Notes: a model not told the origin generated them from the letters alone. Shown: positions 16,549-25,596, counted from the first letter of the stretch. The stretch: DNA of 64,000 nt from Amylibacter sp. SFDW26 (GCF_009184395.1 NZ_WEIC01000003.1:62001-126000), one strand, 5' to 3'. Numbers and translations: made by a program.

Positions 16549-17886
16549 TTAGACGCTCGCGTAAATCTGCGTTAATTTTTCCAATGCCATTTCAGGTGTC
16601 ATCTCTTCGCTTTCACCAGACTTGCGTGATGTCAGCTCAACCACACCGTTTTTCAAACCGCGCGGGCCAACTGTGATGCGCCAAGGCATGCCAATCAAAT
16701 CCATCGTAGCGAACTTGCCCCCTGCACGTTCATTACGGTCATCGTAAATTGGATCAATGCCCAGCGCCGTTGCTGACTTATATAAAGCTTCACAAGCGGC
16801 ATCCGCTTCATCATCACCTTGCTTCAAATTCACAATCCCCACACCAAATGGCGTTACACCTTCGGGCCAAATGATACCTTTATCATCGTGGCTGGCTTCG
16901 ATAATTGCGCCGATCAAACGGGACACACCGATACCGTGCGATCCCATGTGGACAGGCACTTCTTTACCATCTGAATTCACAACTTTTGCATTCATTGCTT
17001 CTGAATACTTCGTTCCAAAATAGAAAATTTGGCCAACTTCGATACCACGCGAAACCTTGCGACGTTCCTCTGGCACTTCATTAAATAAAGCTTCATCATG
17101 CGTCTCATCTGTGCGCGCATAAGGTGTTGTCCACTCTTTCATAATGTCCGCACATTGGTCCCAATTGTCGTAGTCAACTTCACGATCACCCAATGTTAGA
17201 TCAAGAATATTCGTGTCGTAGAAAACTTCACTTTCACCTGTATCTGCAAGCACCAAAAACTCATGCGTATCGTCGCCACCAATCGGGCCACTGTCGGCGC
17301 GCATTGGAATGGCTTTTAGTCCCATACGTTCATACGTACGTAGGTAGCTTACCAAATGGCGGTTGTACGCATGCATTGCGCTTTCTTTATCGATGTCAAA
17401 ATTGTAACCATCTTTCATAAAGAATTCGCGGCCACGCATCACACCAAAACGTGGGCGGCGTTCATCGCGAAACTTCCACTGGATTTGATAAAGCGTTTGC
17501 GGCAAATCTTTGTAAGATCGCACATGGCTGCGGAAAATATCCGTAACCTGTTCTTCATTCGTTGGGCCGTACAGCATATCGTGACCGTGACGATCAGAAA
17601 TACGCAACATCTCTTCGCCGTAGTCATCGTAGCGACCGCTTTCACGCCAAAGATCAGCAGACTGTAATGTCGGCATCAAGATCGGGTTGTGCCCAGCGCG
17701 TTGTTGCTCTTCGTGCACAATGTTTTCCAATTTACGCAGAATTTTAAAGCCCATCGGCAGCCATGAATAAATCCCAGAGGACGCTTGTTTGATCATGCCA
17801 GCACGCAACATCAAGCGATGGCTGACGATTTGCGCGTCTGTTGGGTTTTCTTTGAGCGTTGGTAAAAAGTAACGTGACATACGCAT
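16549..17886 (-). CDS. proS: Proline--tRNA ligase (short, alphaproteobacterial type)
   Basis: 445 residues. Class II synthetase motifs: '[18 protein letters not shown]' (motif 1 area), '[26 protein letters not shown]' (motif 2) and '[14 protein letters not shown]' (motif 3), then the anticodon-binding domain. It lacks the roughly 180-residue editing insertion found in E. coli ProS, as expected for alphaproteobacteria, which often use free-standing deacylases instead. It charges tRNA-Pro. First gene of the proS-DUF2937-lol operon. Confidence 0.96.
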   Translation of the reverse strand: MRMSRYFLPTLKENPTDAQIVSHRLMLRAGMIKQASSGIYSWLPMGFKILRKLENIVHEEQQRAGHNPILMPTLQSADLWRESGRYDDYGEEMLRISDRHGHDMLYGPTNEEQVTDIFRSHVRSYKDLPQTLYQIQWKFRDERRPRFGVMRGREFFMKDGYNFDIDKESAMHAYNRHLVSYLRTYERMGLKAIPMRADSGPIGGDDTHEFLVLADTGESEVFYDTNILDLTLGDREVDYDNWDQCADIMKEWTTPYARTDETHDEALFNEVPEERRKVSRGIEVGQIFYFGTKYSEAMNAKVVNSDGKEVPVHMGSHGIGVSRLIGAIIEASHDDKGIIWPEGVTPFGVGIVNLKQGDDEADAACEALYKSATALGIDPIYDDRNERAGGKFATMDLIGMPWRITVGPRGLKNGVVELTSRKSGESEEMTPEMALEKLTQIYASV

Positions 17887-17967
17887 GGGCGCGCAACTCC
17901 GATCTAAGTGTACATAATTGCAACTTGTCTATGGGAAATATTGTTTATTAGCAATTATGAAACGCCT

Positions 17968-19434
17968 TTATTCTATGCGCATTTCGGGCGTAAGTTCCAT
18001 TGTTGCTGCCAAACTGCCCAAACGGCGTTCAACAACTTCACCGACCAAGCCTTCGCTTTCTTGGTCAATCCCTAGGATCAGCTTGCCCTTACCGAGTTTT
18101 AACTTGCCCATATGCGCCACATCAGGGCCGCCTAGCATTGCACCAAGGCGCATTGCACGACCAGCAATTTCAGCTTGCACTCTATCTTCTGGGGCCAGCA
18201 TTTCATTCAATTCCGCTAGCTTCTTAGCCTTGGGTTTGTTGCGGTATCGGTGGATCAAAGCAACAGCCAGAAAAATACATTCTTGATGCGATAAACCCAG
18301 CAAATTACCACGGGCGACGTAGTCAAAACTGACTTCACCACGATAATCGGGATGTGCACGCCAATTCACATCATGCAATAGGCAAGCAGCCCAAATTAAA
18401 CGTTTACGATCCTCATCCACATTGGTGAATAACGTTAAAACCCATGCGTATAACGTTGTCCCGAATTCAGGGAAACGTGCATCTGTACGTTCAAAATATT
18501 GACACGCTTCAATAAGTGGATCACGACGCTGCACGCGCGGCGGCATCTTTTCGTAAAGAACACCTTCGCGAATGCCAAATGAAGAAAAAGTTACCTTTTC
18601 AATATCTAGCGCCTTCAACACCCCCAACATAACCTGCGCAACAAGGTGTACATAATCCAAGCGATCCAGGTTAACCGCGCCATAAGCTTCGATCTCTTCG
18701 CGAGATTGTTTAAGCGTCCATTTTAAGAACTCTTTGAAATCTTTTGCATTTAATGTGTATTCGTTGATCACGGACAATGGATAGTCTTTGCGCGCCATAT
18801 CCAGTGCAGCCAAAGATCGAATCGTGCCGCCAATCAAATAAAGCTGATGTGGCCCTTCAATCCCTATGGCCAAACCTTTGAGCTGCATTTTGATCTCAGC
18901 TTTAAGGGTTTTTTCATCCGTTTCAAATTTTTGCAAATGTAATGGACCCAATTCAGAGGTACGCGCCAATTCAATGTCACCCCCTCCGATTTTGGCCAGT
19001 TCCATAGATGACCCGCCCATATCACAAACCAATGCTTGCGCTTCGGGACGGCAAAAGAAAACACCCTGTGCTGAAAGAGCTGCCTCTTCATGCCCTGATA
19101 CCACACGTAATGATATGTTCGTTGCCAACAATACATCATCGCAAAACGCTTGACCGTCGCTTGCATCACGCACAGCTGCTGTTGCTACAGTATGGATTTG
19201 TTTCACACCCATACGCTCTGCAATTCCAACAAACCGTTCAATCGCCGCCAATGCGCGTTTACGCCCTTCGGGGTTTAATATACCGCTATCTGCTAGCCCA
19301 CGGCCCAGACCGCAACTGACTTTTTCATTGAAAAACTGTAAAGGAGCGCGTTTTGCGCCATAATAAACAACCAGCCGAACAGAATTTGAACCCACATCAA
19401 TCACTGCTGTTTTATCAGGTTCAGTCGTATTCAT
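17968..19434 (-). CDS. Ppx/GppA-family exopolyphosphatase/pppGpp phosphohydrolase
   Basis: 488 residues. The actin-like ATPase fold begins with 'AVIDVGSNSVRLVVY' (phosphate 1 loop) and has 'CDMGGSSMELAKI' (phosphate 2 loop) near 140. The C-terminal half (about 310-488) is an HD-like helical domain ('LLHDVNWRAHPDYRG'). The architecture fits Ppx/GppA enzymes that degrade polyphosphate or pppGpp; sequence alone does not separate these. It lies 3 bp downstream of hda on the minus strand, so AI-2E permease, hda and ppx are probably one operon. Confidence 0.92.
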   Translation of the reverse strand: MNTTEPDKTAVIDVGSNSVRLVVYYGAKRAPLQFFNEKVSCGLGRGLADSGILNPEGRKRALAAIERFVGIAERMGVKQIHTVATAAVRDASDGQAFCDDVLLATNISLRVVSGHEEAALSAQGVFFCRPEAQALVCDMGGSSMELAKIGGGDIELARTSELGPLHLQKFETDEKTLKAEIKMQLKGLAIGIEGPHQLYLIGGTIRSLAALDMARKDYPLSVINEYTLNAKDFKEFLKWTLKQSREEIEAYGAVNLDRLDYVHLVAQVMLGVLKALDIEKVTFSSFGIREGVLYEKMPPRVQRRDPLIEACQYFERTDARFPEFGTTLYAWVLTLFTNVDEDRKRLIWAACLLHDVNWRAHPDYRGEVSFDYVARGNLLGLSHQECIFLAVALIHRYRNKPKAKKLAELNEMLAPEDRVQAEIAGRAMRLGAMLGGPDVAHMGKLKLGKGKLILGIDQESEGLVGEVVERRLGSLAATMELTPEMRIE

Positions 19435-19437
19435 ATA

Positions 19438-20115
19438 TTAAGCGCCAATCATTTCATCAAGAACACGCCCAGCCAGACGTTTATTGATAGGTTTTTTACC
19501 AGCTAATGCCGCATGGTCCAAGGCTTTCACCAAATCGCCTGCAAACGCGAAGGAACGATCCATGCGCTTAAGGATATATTGGATTAAGGATGGGTCTACA
19601 TCTATCTGGCGGTCTGAAAATAGCTTTACTAAGAGGACAGATAGTAAAATATCATCAGGTGTTGAAAGCTGTGCTAATTGTGTGCCCGATAAGCGGCTTA
19701 ACAGATCAGGTAATTGAATGTCCCATTCTGCAATCACGCCACTGCCTGTCATCAACAAAGGGTGGCCCATTTGGTGCATCAAATTATGCAGATGGAACAA
19801 AGCATTTTCACCATCGGAATCTCCTGCAAGCTTATGCACATCCTCAACAACAACAGGTTGTTCTGCCAAAGTTTCCAAACGCTCATAGGCCAATGTATTG
19901 GCTTTTAATGTAATCGCACCCACATCCTCAGCCCAAATCTGCGCCAAATGCGTTTTGCCTGATCCAACAGGACCACATAAAACCAACTTACCCAAAGCCC
20001 AAGACTGCCAATTTTCCATCATACGCACAGCCACATCATTGGCAGGAGAAACAAAGAAGTCCTCACGTCCAAAAGCCGTCTTAGGCGGCAAATCAAAAAT
20101 CAATTGTTCTGGCAT
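19438..20115 (-). CDS. hda: DnaA-homolog regulatory protein Hda
   Basis: 225 residues, a DnaA domain III-like AAA+ protein without the DNA-binding domain IV. Walker A is 'GPVGSGKTHLAQIWAED', and Walker B-like 'PVVVEDVHKLAGD' follows. 'FDLPPKTAFGREDFFVSPANDVAVRMMENW' at the start resembles HdaA of Caulobacter, including the 'QLIFDL' clamp-binding segment (residues 4-9). It works with the beta clamp to hydrolyse DnaA-bound ATP and prevent re-initiation. In operon with the AI-2E permease (2 bp) and Ppx/GppA (3 bp). Confidence 0.92.
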   Translation of the reverse strand: MPEQLIFDLPPKTAFGREDFFVSPANDVAVRMMENWQSWALGKLVLCGPVGSGKTHLAQIWAEDVGAITLKANTLAYERLETLAEQPVVVEDVHKLAGDSDGENALFHLHNLMHQMGHPLLMTGSGVIAEWDIQLPDLLSRLSGTQLAQLSTPDDILLSVLLVKLFSDRQIDVDPSLIQYILKRMDRSFAFAGDLVKALDHAALAGKKPINKRLAGRVLDEMIGA

Positions 20116-20117
20116 TA

Positions 20118-21227
20118 TTATGACTTCGTTTTTGCCGCGCGTTTACGGGGTTTTGGCGCAGGTTTAGGCTTTATCGTCTCTGTGCCGCGATAAAGTTTAC
20201 CCTGCAAATACTGTCCAATACCAAAGCGGAAGAAGACGCCAAGTATTGCAGCAACAGGCACAGCCACTAACATACCTGTGAAACCCATCAAACCGCCAAA
20301 GGCAGACAATGCAAACATCAACCAAACGGGGTGAAGACCAACAGAACCGCCAACCAATTTAGGCGTTAATACATTCCCTTCAAGAACCTGACCAATGACA
20401 AATATGATCGCTACGACGACGATCCATTCAGGGGTGCCCCAAAACTGGAATAATGCCAAACCAATTGACAATACACCACCAATGACTGAACCAACATAAG
20501 GGATGAACGTTAATAGGCCCGCGATCAGGCCAACAACCAAACCGAATTGCAGCCCTACAACCATCAATGCAATAGCATAAAAGGTTCCTAAAATCGCACA
20601 TACAGTCAGTTGTCCGCGGACAAAACCCGCCAATACTTTGTCTACTTCTTTAGCTAAGCCGCGCAATTGTTCCAAATGATCACGCGGCAACCAATTGTCC
20701 ACAGTTTCGATCATATCGTCCCAATCCAATATCATATAAAACGCAACAACGGGAGCTACGATAATAAAGATGACGGCGTCCAAGATTGAAAATGCAGATG
20801 CCAGTACTGCATTCGCAAAGGCAGCCCCCTGCCCCTTTAACACTCCGGCAACCGATTGAAGACCGCGATTAATTGCTGATCCTTCTTCCATCATGCTTGG
20901 AAAGCGTTCTGCTAAAATCGTTTGGATATGTGCAAAATATGTGGGTGTGGCTTTTACCAAAGCCCCCAATTGCTCGACCAACATTGGGACCAACAACACG
21001 ATCATAATAATGCCAAAAACCAAAGCAACAGCAGTGATGATAATTGTCGCTGATACACGGCTAAACTTCATGGTTTCTAATCGATCTGCGATTGGATCCA
21101 TAAAGTAAGCAATCGCCATACCCGTTATAAAGGGCAAAATAATATCGCCCAGCATCCACATTGCCAAAAGAAAGACGACAAAACCGATGCTCCAATAGGA
21201 TGCTTGCTGCCGAACTGTTAACGCCAT
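20118..21227 (-). CDS. AI-2E family transporter (PerM-like permease)
   Basis: 369 residues from the ATG at 21227; the frame is open to 21329 but the extra 34 residues look like untranslated leader overlapping the divergent gene. About eight transmembrane helices plus a cytoplasmic Pro/Lys/Arg tail ('PKPAPKPRKRAAKT'). The family includes TqsA and Na+/H+ antiporters, so AI-2 export should not be assumed. Placement in front of hda is a conserved pattern in alphaproteobacteria. Confidence 0.9.
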   Translation of the reverse strand: MALTVRQQASYWSIGFVVFLLAMWMLGDIILPFITGMAIAYFMDPIADRLETMKFSRVSATIIITAVALVFGIIMIVLLVPMLVEQLGALVKATPTYFAHIQTILAERFPSMMEEGSAINRGLQSVAGVLKGQGAAFANAVLASAFSILDAVIFIIVAPVVAFYMILDWDDMIETVDNWLPRDHLEQLRGLAKEVDKVLAGFVRGQLTVCAILGTFYAIALMVVGLQFGLVVGLIAGLLTFIPYVGSVIGGVLSIGLALFQFWGTPEWIVVVAIIFVIGQVLEGNVLTPKLVGGSVGLHPVWLMFALSAFGGLMGFTGMLVAVPVAAILGVFFRFGIGQYLQGKLYRGTETIKPKPAPKPRKRAAKTKS

Positions 21228-21347
21228 ATTGGCCCCCAAACTACTTTTATCCCTTGTCCAACAGGCTTGGCCGAAATGCAAGTCTTTGATCGCCTTGCCC
21301 TTACGCGCAAAACCCGCCATATCTTGCACAACTTCAGGAGATTTAGC

Positions 21348-21698
21348 ATGGCAAAAACACGTATGTTACATGAGTTCGGTATGGGCAGTTCGCTGCGCCG
21401 CACCGATTACACGGGGGCTGCGATGCGTGCCCTGAAAGACGCCCTTTGGCACAACTCTATCAGCATTGCACCCGCGTTTGGCTTTCCAAAAGAAGCGATG
21501 ATTGTAGATGTGGATGTTGCCGTTCAACAACCCGATCAGGTGAATGTGGATGAACTGAAAGCTGTGTTCCCATATGGTCAGATCAATGTAAAAGCATCAG
21601 CAGGTGGTTTGGATGTTCCAAAACCAGACGGATCTGGCATTACCATTGTAGCGCATGCAGCCATTGTCGTGTCTTTTGATATGGAGTTGGCATCATGA
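21348..21698 (+). CDS. Lin0512 family protein (first of pair)
   Basis: 116 residues from the ATG at 21348, with CAGGAG 8 nt upstream; the longer frame from 21267 would run into the divergent permease gene. 'LHEFGMGSSLRRTDYTGAAMRALKDALWHNSI' and 'DVDVAVQQPDQVNVDELKAVFPYG' match the Lin0512 family, a small protein family of unknown function that usually occurs as two adjacent genes. It overlaps the second copy by 4 bp. Confidence 0.85.
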   Translation: MAKTRMLHEFGMGSSLRRTDYTGAAMRALKDALWHNSISIAPAFGFPKEAMIVDVDVAVQQPDQVNVDELKAVFPYGQINVKASAGGLDVPKPDGSGITIVAHAAIVVSFDMELAS

Positions 21699-22066
21699 GC
21701 GTGGAACGTATCATTTTGGAAATGGGTGCAGGCAATGATCTTTATGGTCAAGATTACACCAAAGCCGCCAACCGTGCCGTGCAGGATGCATTGCGCCACA
21801 GCTCGCTGATTTTCTTTCGTTCGTTGGATATTCCATCCGAAGAAATGACTGTGAAAGTGACGATTGGTGTGCAAGAGCCTGACAAAGTGGATGTTGAGGC
21901 CGTAGCAGCCACATTGCCGCGTGGACGTGCAGAAGTCACAGCCGTGTTTGGTGGGCAGAATGTTGTGGATACAGATAATGACACCGTGTCTGTGATTGCG
22001 ACGGCTGCTGTAGAGGCGTTTGTGGATATTGATCAATCCAAATGGAAACTGACTGAGCCAGCATAA
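21695..22066 (+). CDS. Lin0512 family protein (second of pair)
   Basis: 123 residues and clearly homologous to its neighbour ('LEMGAGNDLYGQDYTKAANRAVQDALRHSSL', 'VTIGVQEPDKVDVEAVAATLPRG'). The ATGA overlap and similar lengths point to a hetero-oligomer made from one message. No catalytic residues are recognised. Followed by a strong hairpin. Confidence 0.85.
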   Translation: MSVERIILEMGAGNDLYGQDYTKAANRAVQDALRHSSLIFFRSLDIPSEEMTVKVTIGVQEPDKVDVEAVAATLPRGRAEVTAVFGGQNVVDTDNDTVSVIATAAVEAFVDIDQSKWKLTEPA

Positions 22067-22074
22067 ACATTTAT

Positions 22075-22101
22075 GAATGCGCCCAACATGTGGGCGCATT
22101 C
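22075..22101. terminator. Hairpin between convergent Lin0512 and SRPBCC genes
   Basis: A perfect 11-bp stem (GAATGCGCCCA at 22075-22085, TGGGCGCATTC at 22091-22101) with a 5-nt loop lies in the 40-bp gap between two convergent stops. T-rich stretches flank it weakly on both sides, so it likely ends transcription in both directions. Confidence 0.7.
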
Positions 22102-22106
22102 CAAAT

Positions 22107-22562
22107 TTACCCTTTATGGGGTTTCCCAACACCCGTGTTCAGATACTCTTTTAAACTGTCCGTAAAAAACATATCCCAGCCCGCTTGGCATATATCAAAG
22201 CACAGCAAATTAGGTGTTAGGCCAACATGTTCCAGTTCGATTTTCGTACCATCTGCTTCTGGTGAAATGCTCCACTTTAACGAAGATCCCAACCATTCCT
22301 GTTCAATCTCTTTTGGCTGACCTTCATGAATATGAAGCGCATCAACGCATTCCAATTCCACATAGGTTGAAGGTGCCAACTTCACCGCCTCAAATGTCCA
22401 GTATGAAACACCAGGGGGAAACGTAAATTTGGCACGATCACCAACTTTGTGGATAAGTTGATCTGGCTTTGTCCACCAATGTTCAAAACCCGAAGTCAAA
22501 GCCGCAAAGGCTGCATCTGCATTTGCGCTGACATAAATTGTTCTTTTGTAGTTTTCAGACAT
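22107..22562 (-). CDS. SRPBCC/AHSA1-domain protein
   Basis: 151 residues from the ATG at 22562 (AGGAG 7 nt upstream; a GTG three bases earlier is possible). A START/Bet v1-like fold: 'TIYVSANADAAFAALTSGFEHWW' at the start, 'LECVDALHI' in the middle, and 'AGWDMFFTDSLKEYLNTG' as the long C-terminal helix. Such proteins bind hydrophobic ligands or act as Hsp90 activator-like domains; the function is open. It lies 9 bp after the GST gene on the same strand, so the two are probably coexpressed under the HxlR regulator. Confidence 0.85.
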   Translation of the reverse strand: MSENYKRTIYVSANADAAFAALTSGFEHWWTKPDQLIHKVGDRAKFTFPPGVSYWTFEAVKLAPSTYVELECVDALHIHEGQPKEIEQEWLGSSLKWSISPEADGTKIELEHVGLTPNLLCFDICQAGWDMFFTDSLKEYLNTGVGKPHKG

Positions 22563-22571
22563 CACCTTCTC

Positions 22572-23240
22572 CTATGCCGCTTCGGCCCAATGTGGTGGGA
22601 ATGATTGAGCAACACCTGAAACGGTTTCAACACGCCCAATCCAAGATGACATTGCAGTGGTGAATGCATCAAAATTTGCAAGCCCCAAATCAGCCATAAT
22701 CTCGGACTTCGTATCCATTGCACGCTGGATAAGCCGCACATGTGGGAAGGCAACCGCATCAGCCGCAGTAGGCATTGCACCTGCAAGAAACTTGGTCTGT
22801 TTTAAAATTGCGTCCCACGTTTGTAATTCTGCGCGCAGCTTTTCTGATGCTTCCAAAAGTTCTGGTGTTGCTTTTGATGCATTTTCGAAAAATATCGGCC
22901 GCAAAAGGCCACTGATAGCAGGAGGAATGTAATCAGCAGCTTCCATTGATTTTTGCCAAATCTCGGCCGCCTCATCGGCCGTTTCACCAAATAAAGGATT
23001 TTCAGGAAAGGCACGGTCCAGCCATGCCAGAATTGCGATGGAATCGCGAATAACTACATCATCCTTAAGCAACGTTGGCATGGTGCCACGCGGGTTGATG
23101 CGCAGGTAAGCATCTTGCTTATGTTCTTGATCTGCACCTGAGAGTAATTGGGTTTTATAATCGATGCCTTTAATCGCCATACCGACCATAACGCGCCACG
23201 GGCATGGTGCGCCGCTGATTGTATAAAGGGTAATATCCAT
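22572..23240 (-). CDS. Glutathione S-transferase family protein
   Basis: 222 residues. A thioredoxin-fold N-terminal domain ('LYTISGAPCPWRVMVGMAIKG', with 'CPW' at the active-site position, and the 'MPTLLKDDVVIRDSIAI' glutathione-binding loop) is followed by an all-helical C-terminal domain. The cysteine in place of Ser/Tyr suggests the Zeta/Omega-like or maleylacetoacetate isomerase-like groups rather than a classical detoxifying GST. Divergent from an HxlR regulator whose candidate operator lies between them. Confidence 0.88.
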   Translation of the reverse strand: MDITLYTISGAPCPWRVMVGMAIKGIDYKTQLLSGADQEHKQDAYLRINPRGTMPTLLKDDVVIRDSIAILAWLDRAFPENPLFGETADEAAEIWQKSMEAADYIPPAISGLLRPIFFENASKATPELLEASEKLRAELQTWDAILKQTKFLAGAMPTAADAVAFPHVRLIQRAMDTKSEIMADLGLANFDAFTTAMSSWIGRVETVSGVAQSFPPHWAEAA

Positions 23241-23282
23241 TGTTTGGTCTCCGTCATATTAGATTTGCACCAAACGTAGGCC

Positions 23283-23333
23283 TGATATATCAATTTAAAA
23301 AGTAGGCAGTATTTTTTGATATACTATCAAAAA
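23283..23333. promoter_or_regulatory. Candidate HxlR operators between GST and hxlR
   Basis: The gap between the divergent genes holds a perfect inverted repeat, TTTTTGATA-TAC-TATCAAAAA (23313-23333), with imperfect outward extension (AGTATT ... AATACT), and a 10-bp palindrome TGATATATCA at 23283-23292. Both share the TGATA half-site. This is typical of a dimeric winged-helix repressor controlling both directions. Binding has not been shown. Confidence 0.6.
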
Positions 23334-23367
23334 TAATACTAATGCATAAAATAAGGGAGTAATGCGT

Positions 23368-23709
23368 ATGAAAGATGTGTGTCAGCCACCTGATTGTGAG
23401 GTGGAACTTTGTCCAGCGCCCGTGATCATCGGCATGATTGGCGGAAAATGGAAGTTGCTGATCCTACAGATTCTGATCTTTCGGGGCACCAAAAGATTCG
23501 GGGAATTGCGTCGGTTGATAGACGGGGTCACACAAACAATGTTGACCAATCAATTGCGCGCTTTGGAAGCGGATGGTTTGGTATCCCGCAAGGTCTATGC
23601 CGAAGTCCCCCCGCGTGTGGAATATTCAGCAACCCAAGACGGTAAAAACCTAGAAGCCATGTTTAACGCCATGCATGCATGGTGGGAAAATCGCGATCAT
23701 AAAGAATGA
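23368..23709 (+). CDS. HxlR-family winged-helix transcriptional regulator
   Basis: 113 residues from the second ATG (23368), which sits 8 nt after GGGAG; the ATG at 23362 is only 2 nt away from it. HxlR/YodB pattern: 'CPAPVIIGMIGGKWKLLIL', 'RFGELRRLIDGVTQTMLTNQLRALEADGLV', then 'PPRVEYSAT'. N-terminal cysteines (about positions 4, 8 and 15) could sense thiol-reactive compounds, as in YodB/HypR. It probably represses the divergent GST and itself. Confidence 0.88.
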   Translation: MKDVCQPPDCEVELCPAPVIIGMIGGKWKLLILQILIFRGTKRFGELRRLIDGVTQTMLTNQLRALEADGLVSRKVYAEVPPRVEYSATQDGKNLEAMFNAMHAWWENRDHKE

Positions 23710-24014
23710 CACGGGTTTAGCCCTGTCAGCATTCTCTCTGACAAGGTTTTGCATCTCTATATGTAATGTAAGTTATAAAAGGTGGCGCCACCTGCGTGTG
23801 GTATAATGCCTGCTAGGGGTTGATAGCCCCTATGCCTATTCCAACTGTTGTTTCGGTGGTTTCCTCATTTGACGCTGTTACCCGCCCTTTGAAAACCCAT
23901 GAACCACTTTTGCTAGCGGGGTTAGTTATACAGCGAGAATAGTTATGGAAGTGTTAGGGGGGCGTGCGGTGAATAGAAAATGAACACCTAATAAAATCCA
24001 TTATATATTTTATA
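23710..24014. other. Intergenic stretch with small hairpins, no gene seen
   Basis: 305 bases with no supported ORF. It contains a TGTCAG/CTGACA hairpin (23724-23743) after the HxlR stop, a perfect 14-bp palindrome AGGTGGCGCCACCT (23780-23793), a TATAAT hexamer (23802-23807), and a TAGGGG/CCCCTA hairpin (23814-23832). The palindrome just upstream of a -10-like box could be a regulated promoter of a short RNA, but nothing confirms a transcript. The last 30 bases are very AT-rich. Confidence 0.4.
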
Positions 24015-24452
24015 TCAATCTATTACCTTTAATTTTATTTCCGCTCCATCGGGTAAGTCTTTTATTTCTCTTGCCAAATATCCAGAATATTCAATCAACT
24101 CACTTAATGATACAGTCCGTATATTATCGGCTTCATATTTTCCGCCAAGCAACCCAGGGAATACAAGATAGTAGGCATTACCTTCCTTCAGTTTACCTAA
24201 ACTTTGGCGCGCAACTTCGACTATTTGGGACATTTCCCAATCAAGTATAAAATTACTATCTTCAGTAAGTTGGGAAAACTCATTTGATGTTTCCGCTACT
24301 ACCTCACAGCTCAATTCTTCTGGACAAATTCGCCAGTATTTTCCACTGTCATCTAAAATCAATAAGTTTCCAAATTCATTACGTCCCACAATTCGATCAG
24401 CACTTAAACCAGTCCAACCCCAGTGTTCGTTGATTAGCTCAAGCATCTTCAT
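24015..24452 (-). CDS. DUF1851/Tdi1-type immunity-like protein
   Basis: 145 residues from the ATG at 24452, 5 bp after the stop of the reductase gene; a longer frame to 24509 overlaps that gene. 'LLILDDSGKYWRICPEEL' and, in the C-terminal third, 'LKEGNAYYLVFPGLLGGKY' with 'VSLSELIEYSGYLAREIKDLP' match the DUF1851 domain found in Tdi1, the immunity protein of a type VI secretion DNase effector in Agrobacterium. No effector, VgrG or PAAR gene is in the window, so it may be an orphan immunity gene or simply a domain reuse. The gene is AT-rich compared with the reductase ahead of it, which suggests recent arrival. Confidence 0.68.
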   Translation of the reverse strand: MKMLELINEHWGWTGLSADRIVGRNEFGNLLILDDSGKYWRICPEELSCEVVAETSNEFSQLTEDSNFILDWEMSQIVEVARQSLGKLKEGNAYYLVFPGLLGGKYEADNIRTVSLSELIEYSGYLAREIKDLPDGAEIKLKVID

Positions 24453-24457
24453 ATCGC

Positions 24458-25594
24458 TTATCGCAGCCCCAACTTCTTCAGCAACCGATCCCGTTTCATC
24501 AACCACCAACCTGATTCAATCGGCCATGCGGCGTGGTTTTCGTCTGCTTCTAATTCCGCAGCGGCATGAAGTGGCCAGTTGGGGTCGTCTAGCAATTCAC
24601 GTGCAAGGGCCACCATGTCAGCCTGTCCGTTTGATATTAAATCTGCGCAAGCTTTTGCATCCCATAAGAATCCGACAGCCATTGTTGGCAAATCAGCATC
24701 TTTGCGGATTTGCTCTGCGAACGGCACCTGAAAGCCCTGTTCGATCACCATGCGGCGCGGGCGGTCTTTGCCGCCGATGCCGCCTGTGGAGCAATCGATG
24801 ATGTCTACGCCAGCGGCTTTTAACGCTTTCGCTGTTTCAACCGTATCTTCGACCTCAACTCCGCCATCCAGCCAATCGGTTGCAGAGAGGCGGAAAGCCA
24901 GCGGGTATGTGTCGGGCCAATGGGCGCGGATGGATTTCGCCACTTCCACCGCAAAGCGTCTGCGGTTTTCTGCATTGCCACCCCACCCGTCTGTGCGTTT
25001 GTTGGCAATCGGCGACAGGAACTGATGCACCAAGAAACCATGTGCAGCATAGACCTCGATCATCTTAAAGCCCGCTTCCAAGGAGCGGCGAGCGGCTTGG
25101 CCAAAGGATGCAATTACACGTTGAATATCCTCTTCGGACATTTCCAATGGTGTCGGCCATCCATCTGCATAGGGAATGGCAGACGGGCCAATGGCCTGCC
25201 AAGGGGCCTCTCCACGTTCGGCAACATCTTCATCATCCACAGGTGTTTCGCCATGCCATGGCCGACGTTCCGATGCTTTGCGGCCTGCATGGGACAATTG
25301 GATGGCGGGCACTGCACCCTCTTGTGCAATAAAGCTTGTGATCTGTTTCAGCTTTTCAATCTGACCATCTTCCCAAATGCCCAAATCCCCATGAGTGCGG
25401 CGGGCATCAGCCTCGATTGCAGTCGCTTCGGCATAGACCAGCGCAGCGCCCCCCAGTGCGAAACGCCCTAAATGCACCAGATGCCAGTCATTCGCATAGC
25501 CATCTTTGGCGCGGTATTGGCTCATCGGTGAAACGGCGATGCGGTTTTTAAAGGTGATCTCGCGTAAAGTGTAGGGCGTAAAAAGTTTAGTCAT
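24458..25594 (-). CDS. NADH:flavin oxidoreductase (old yellow enzyme, YqjM-like)
   Basis: 378 residues. An FMN-binding TIM barrel with the YqjM-subgroup start 'LFTPYTLREITFKNRIAVSPMSQY', 'AIQLSHAGRKAS' (FMN contacts), 'GFKMIEVYAAHGFLVHQFLSP' (His pair that binds the substrate carbonyl) and 'MVALARELLDDPNWPLHAA' near the end. It reduces activated C=C bonds of enones or nitro compounds with NAD(P)H. It lies 2 bp after nadK; the pairing would place NADP supply and its use in one operon, though that may be chance. Confidence 0.92.
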   Translation of the reverse strand: MTKLFTPYTLREITFKNRIAVSPMSQYRAKDGYANDWHLVHLGRFALGGAALVYAEATAIEADARRTHGDLGIWEDGQIEKLKQITSFIAQEGAVPAIQLSHAGRKASERRPWHGETPVDDEDVAERGEAPWQAIGPSAIPYADGWPTPLEMSEEDIQRVIASFGQAARRSLEAGFKMIEVYAAHGFLVHQFLSPIANKRTDGWGGNAENRRRFAVEVAKSIRAHWPDTYPLAFRLSATDWLDGGVEVEDTVETAKALKAAGVDIIDCSTGGIGGKDRPRRMVIEQGFQVPFAEQIRKDADLPTMAVGFLWDAKACADLISNGQADMVALARELLDDPNWPLHAAAELEADENHAAWPIESGWWLMKRDRLLKKLGLR

Positions 25595-25596
25595 AT

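Noticed and set aside
20118-21227. Autoinducer-2 exporter assignment
   Set aside because: The AI-2E family name covers antiporters and permeases of many kinds. No luxS or AI-2 genes are nearby, so the specific role is not claimed.
21578-22132. 184-residue minus-strand ORF across the Lin0512 pair
   Set aside because: Antisense shadow of two overlapping, well-conserved genes. It is rich in His, Cys and Arg without domain character and has no Shine-Dalgarno.
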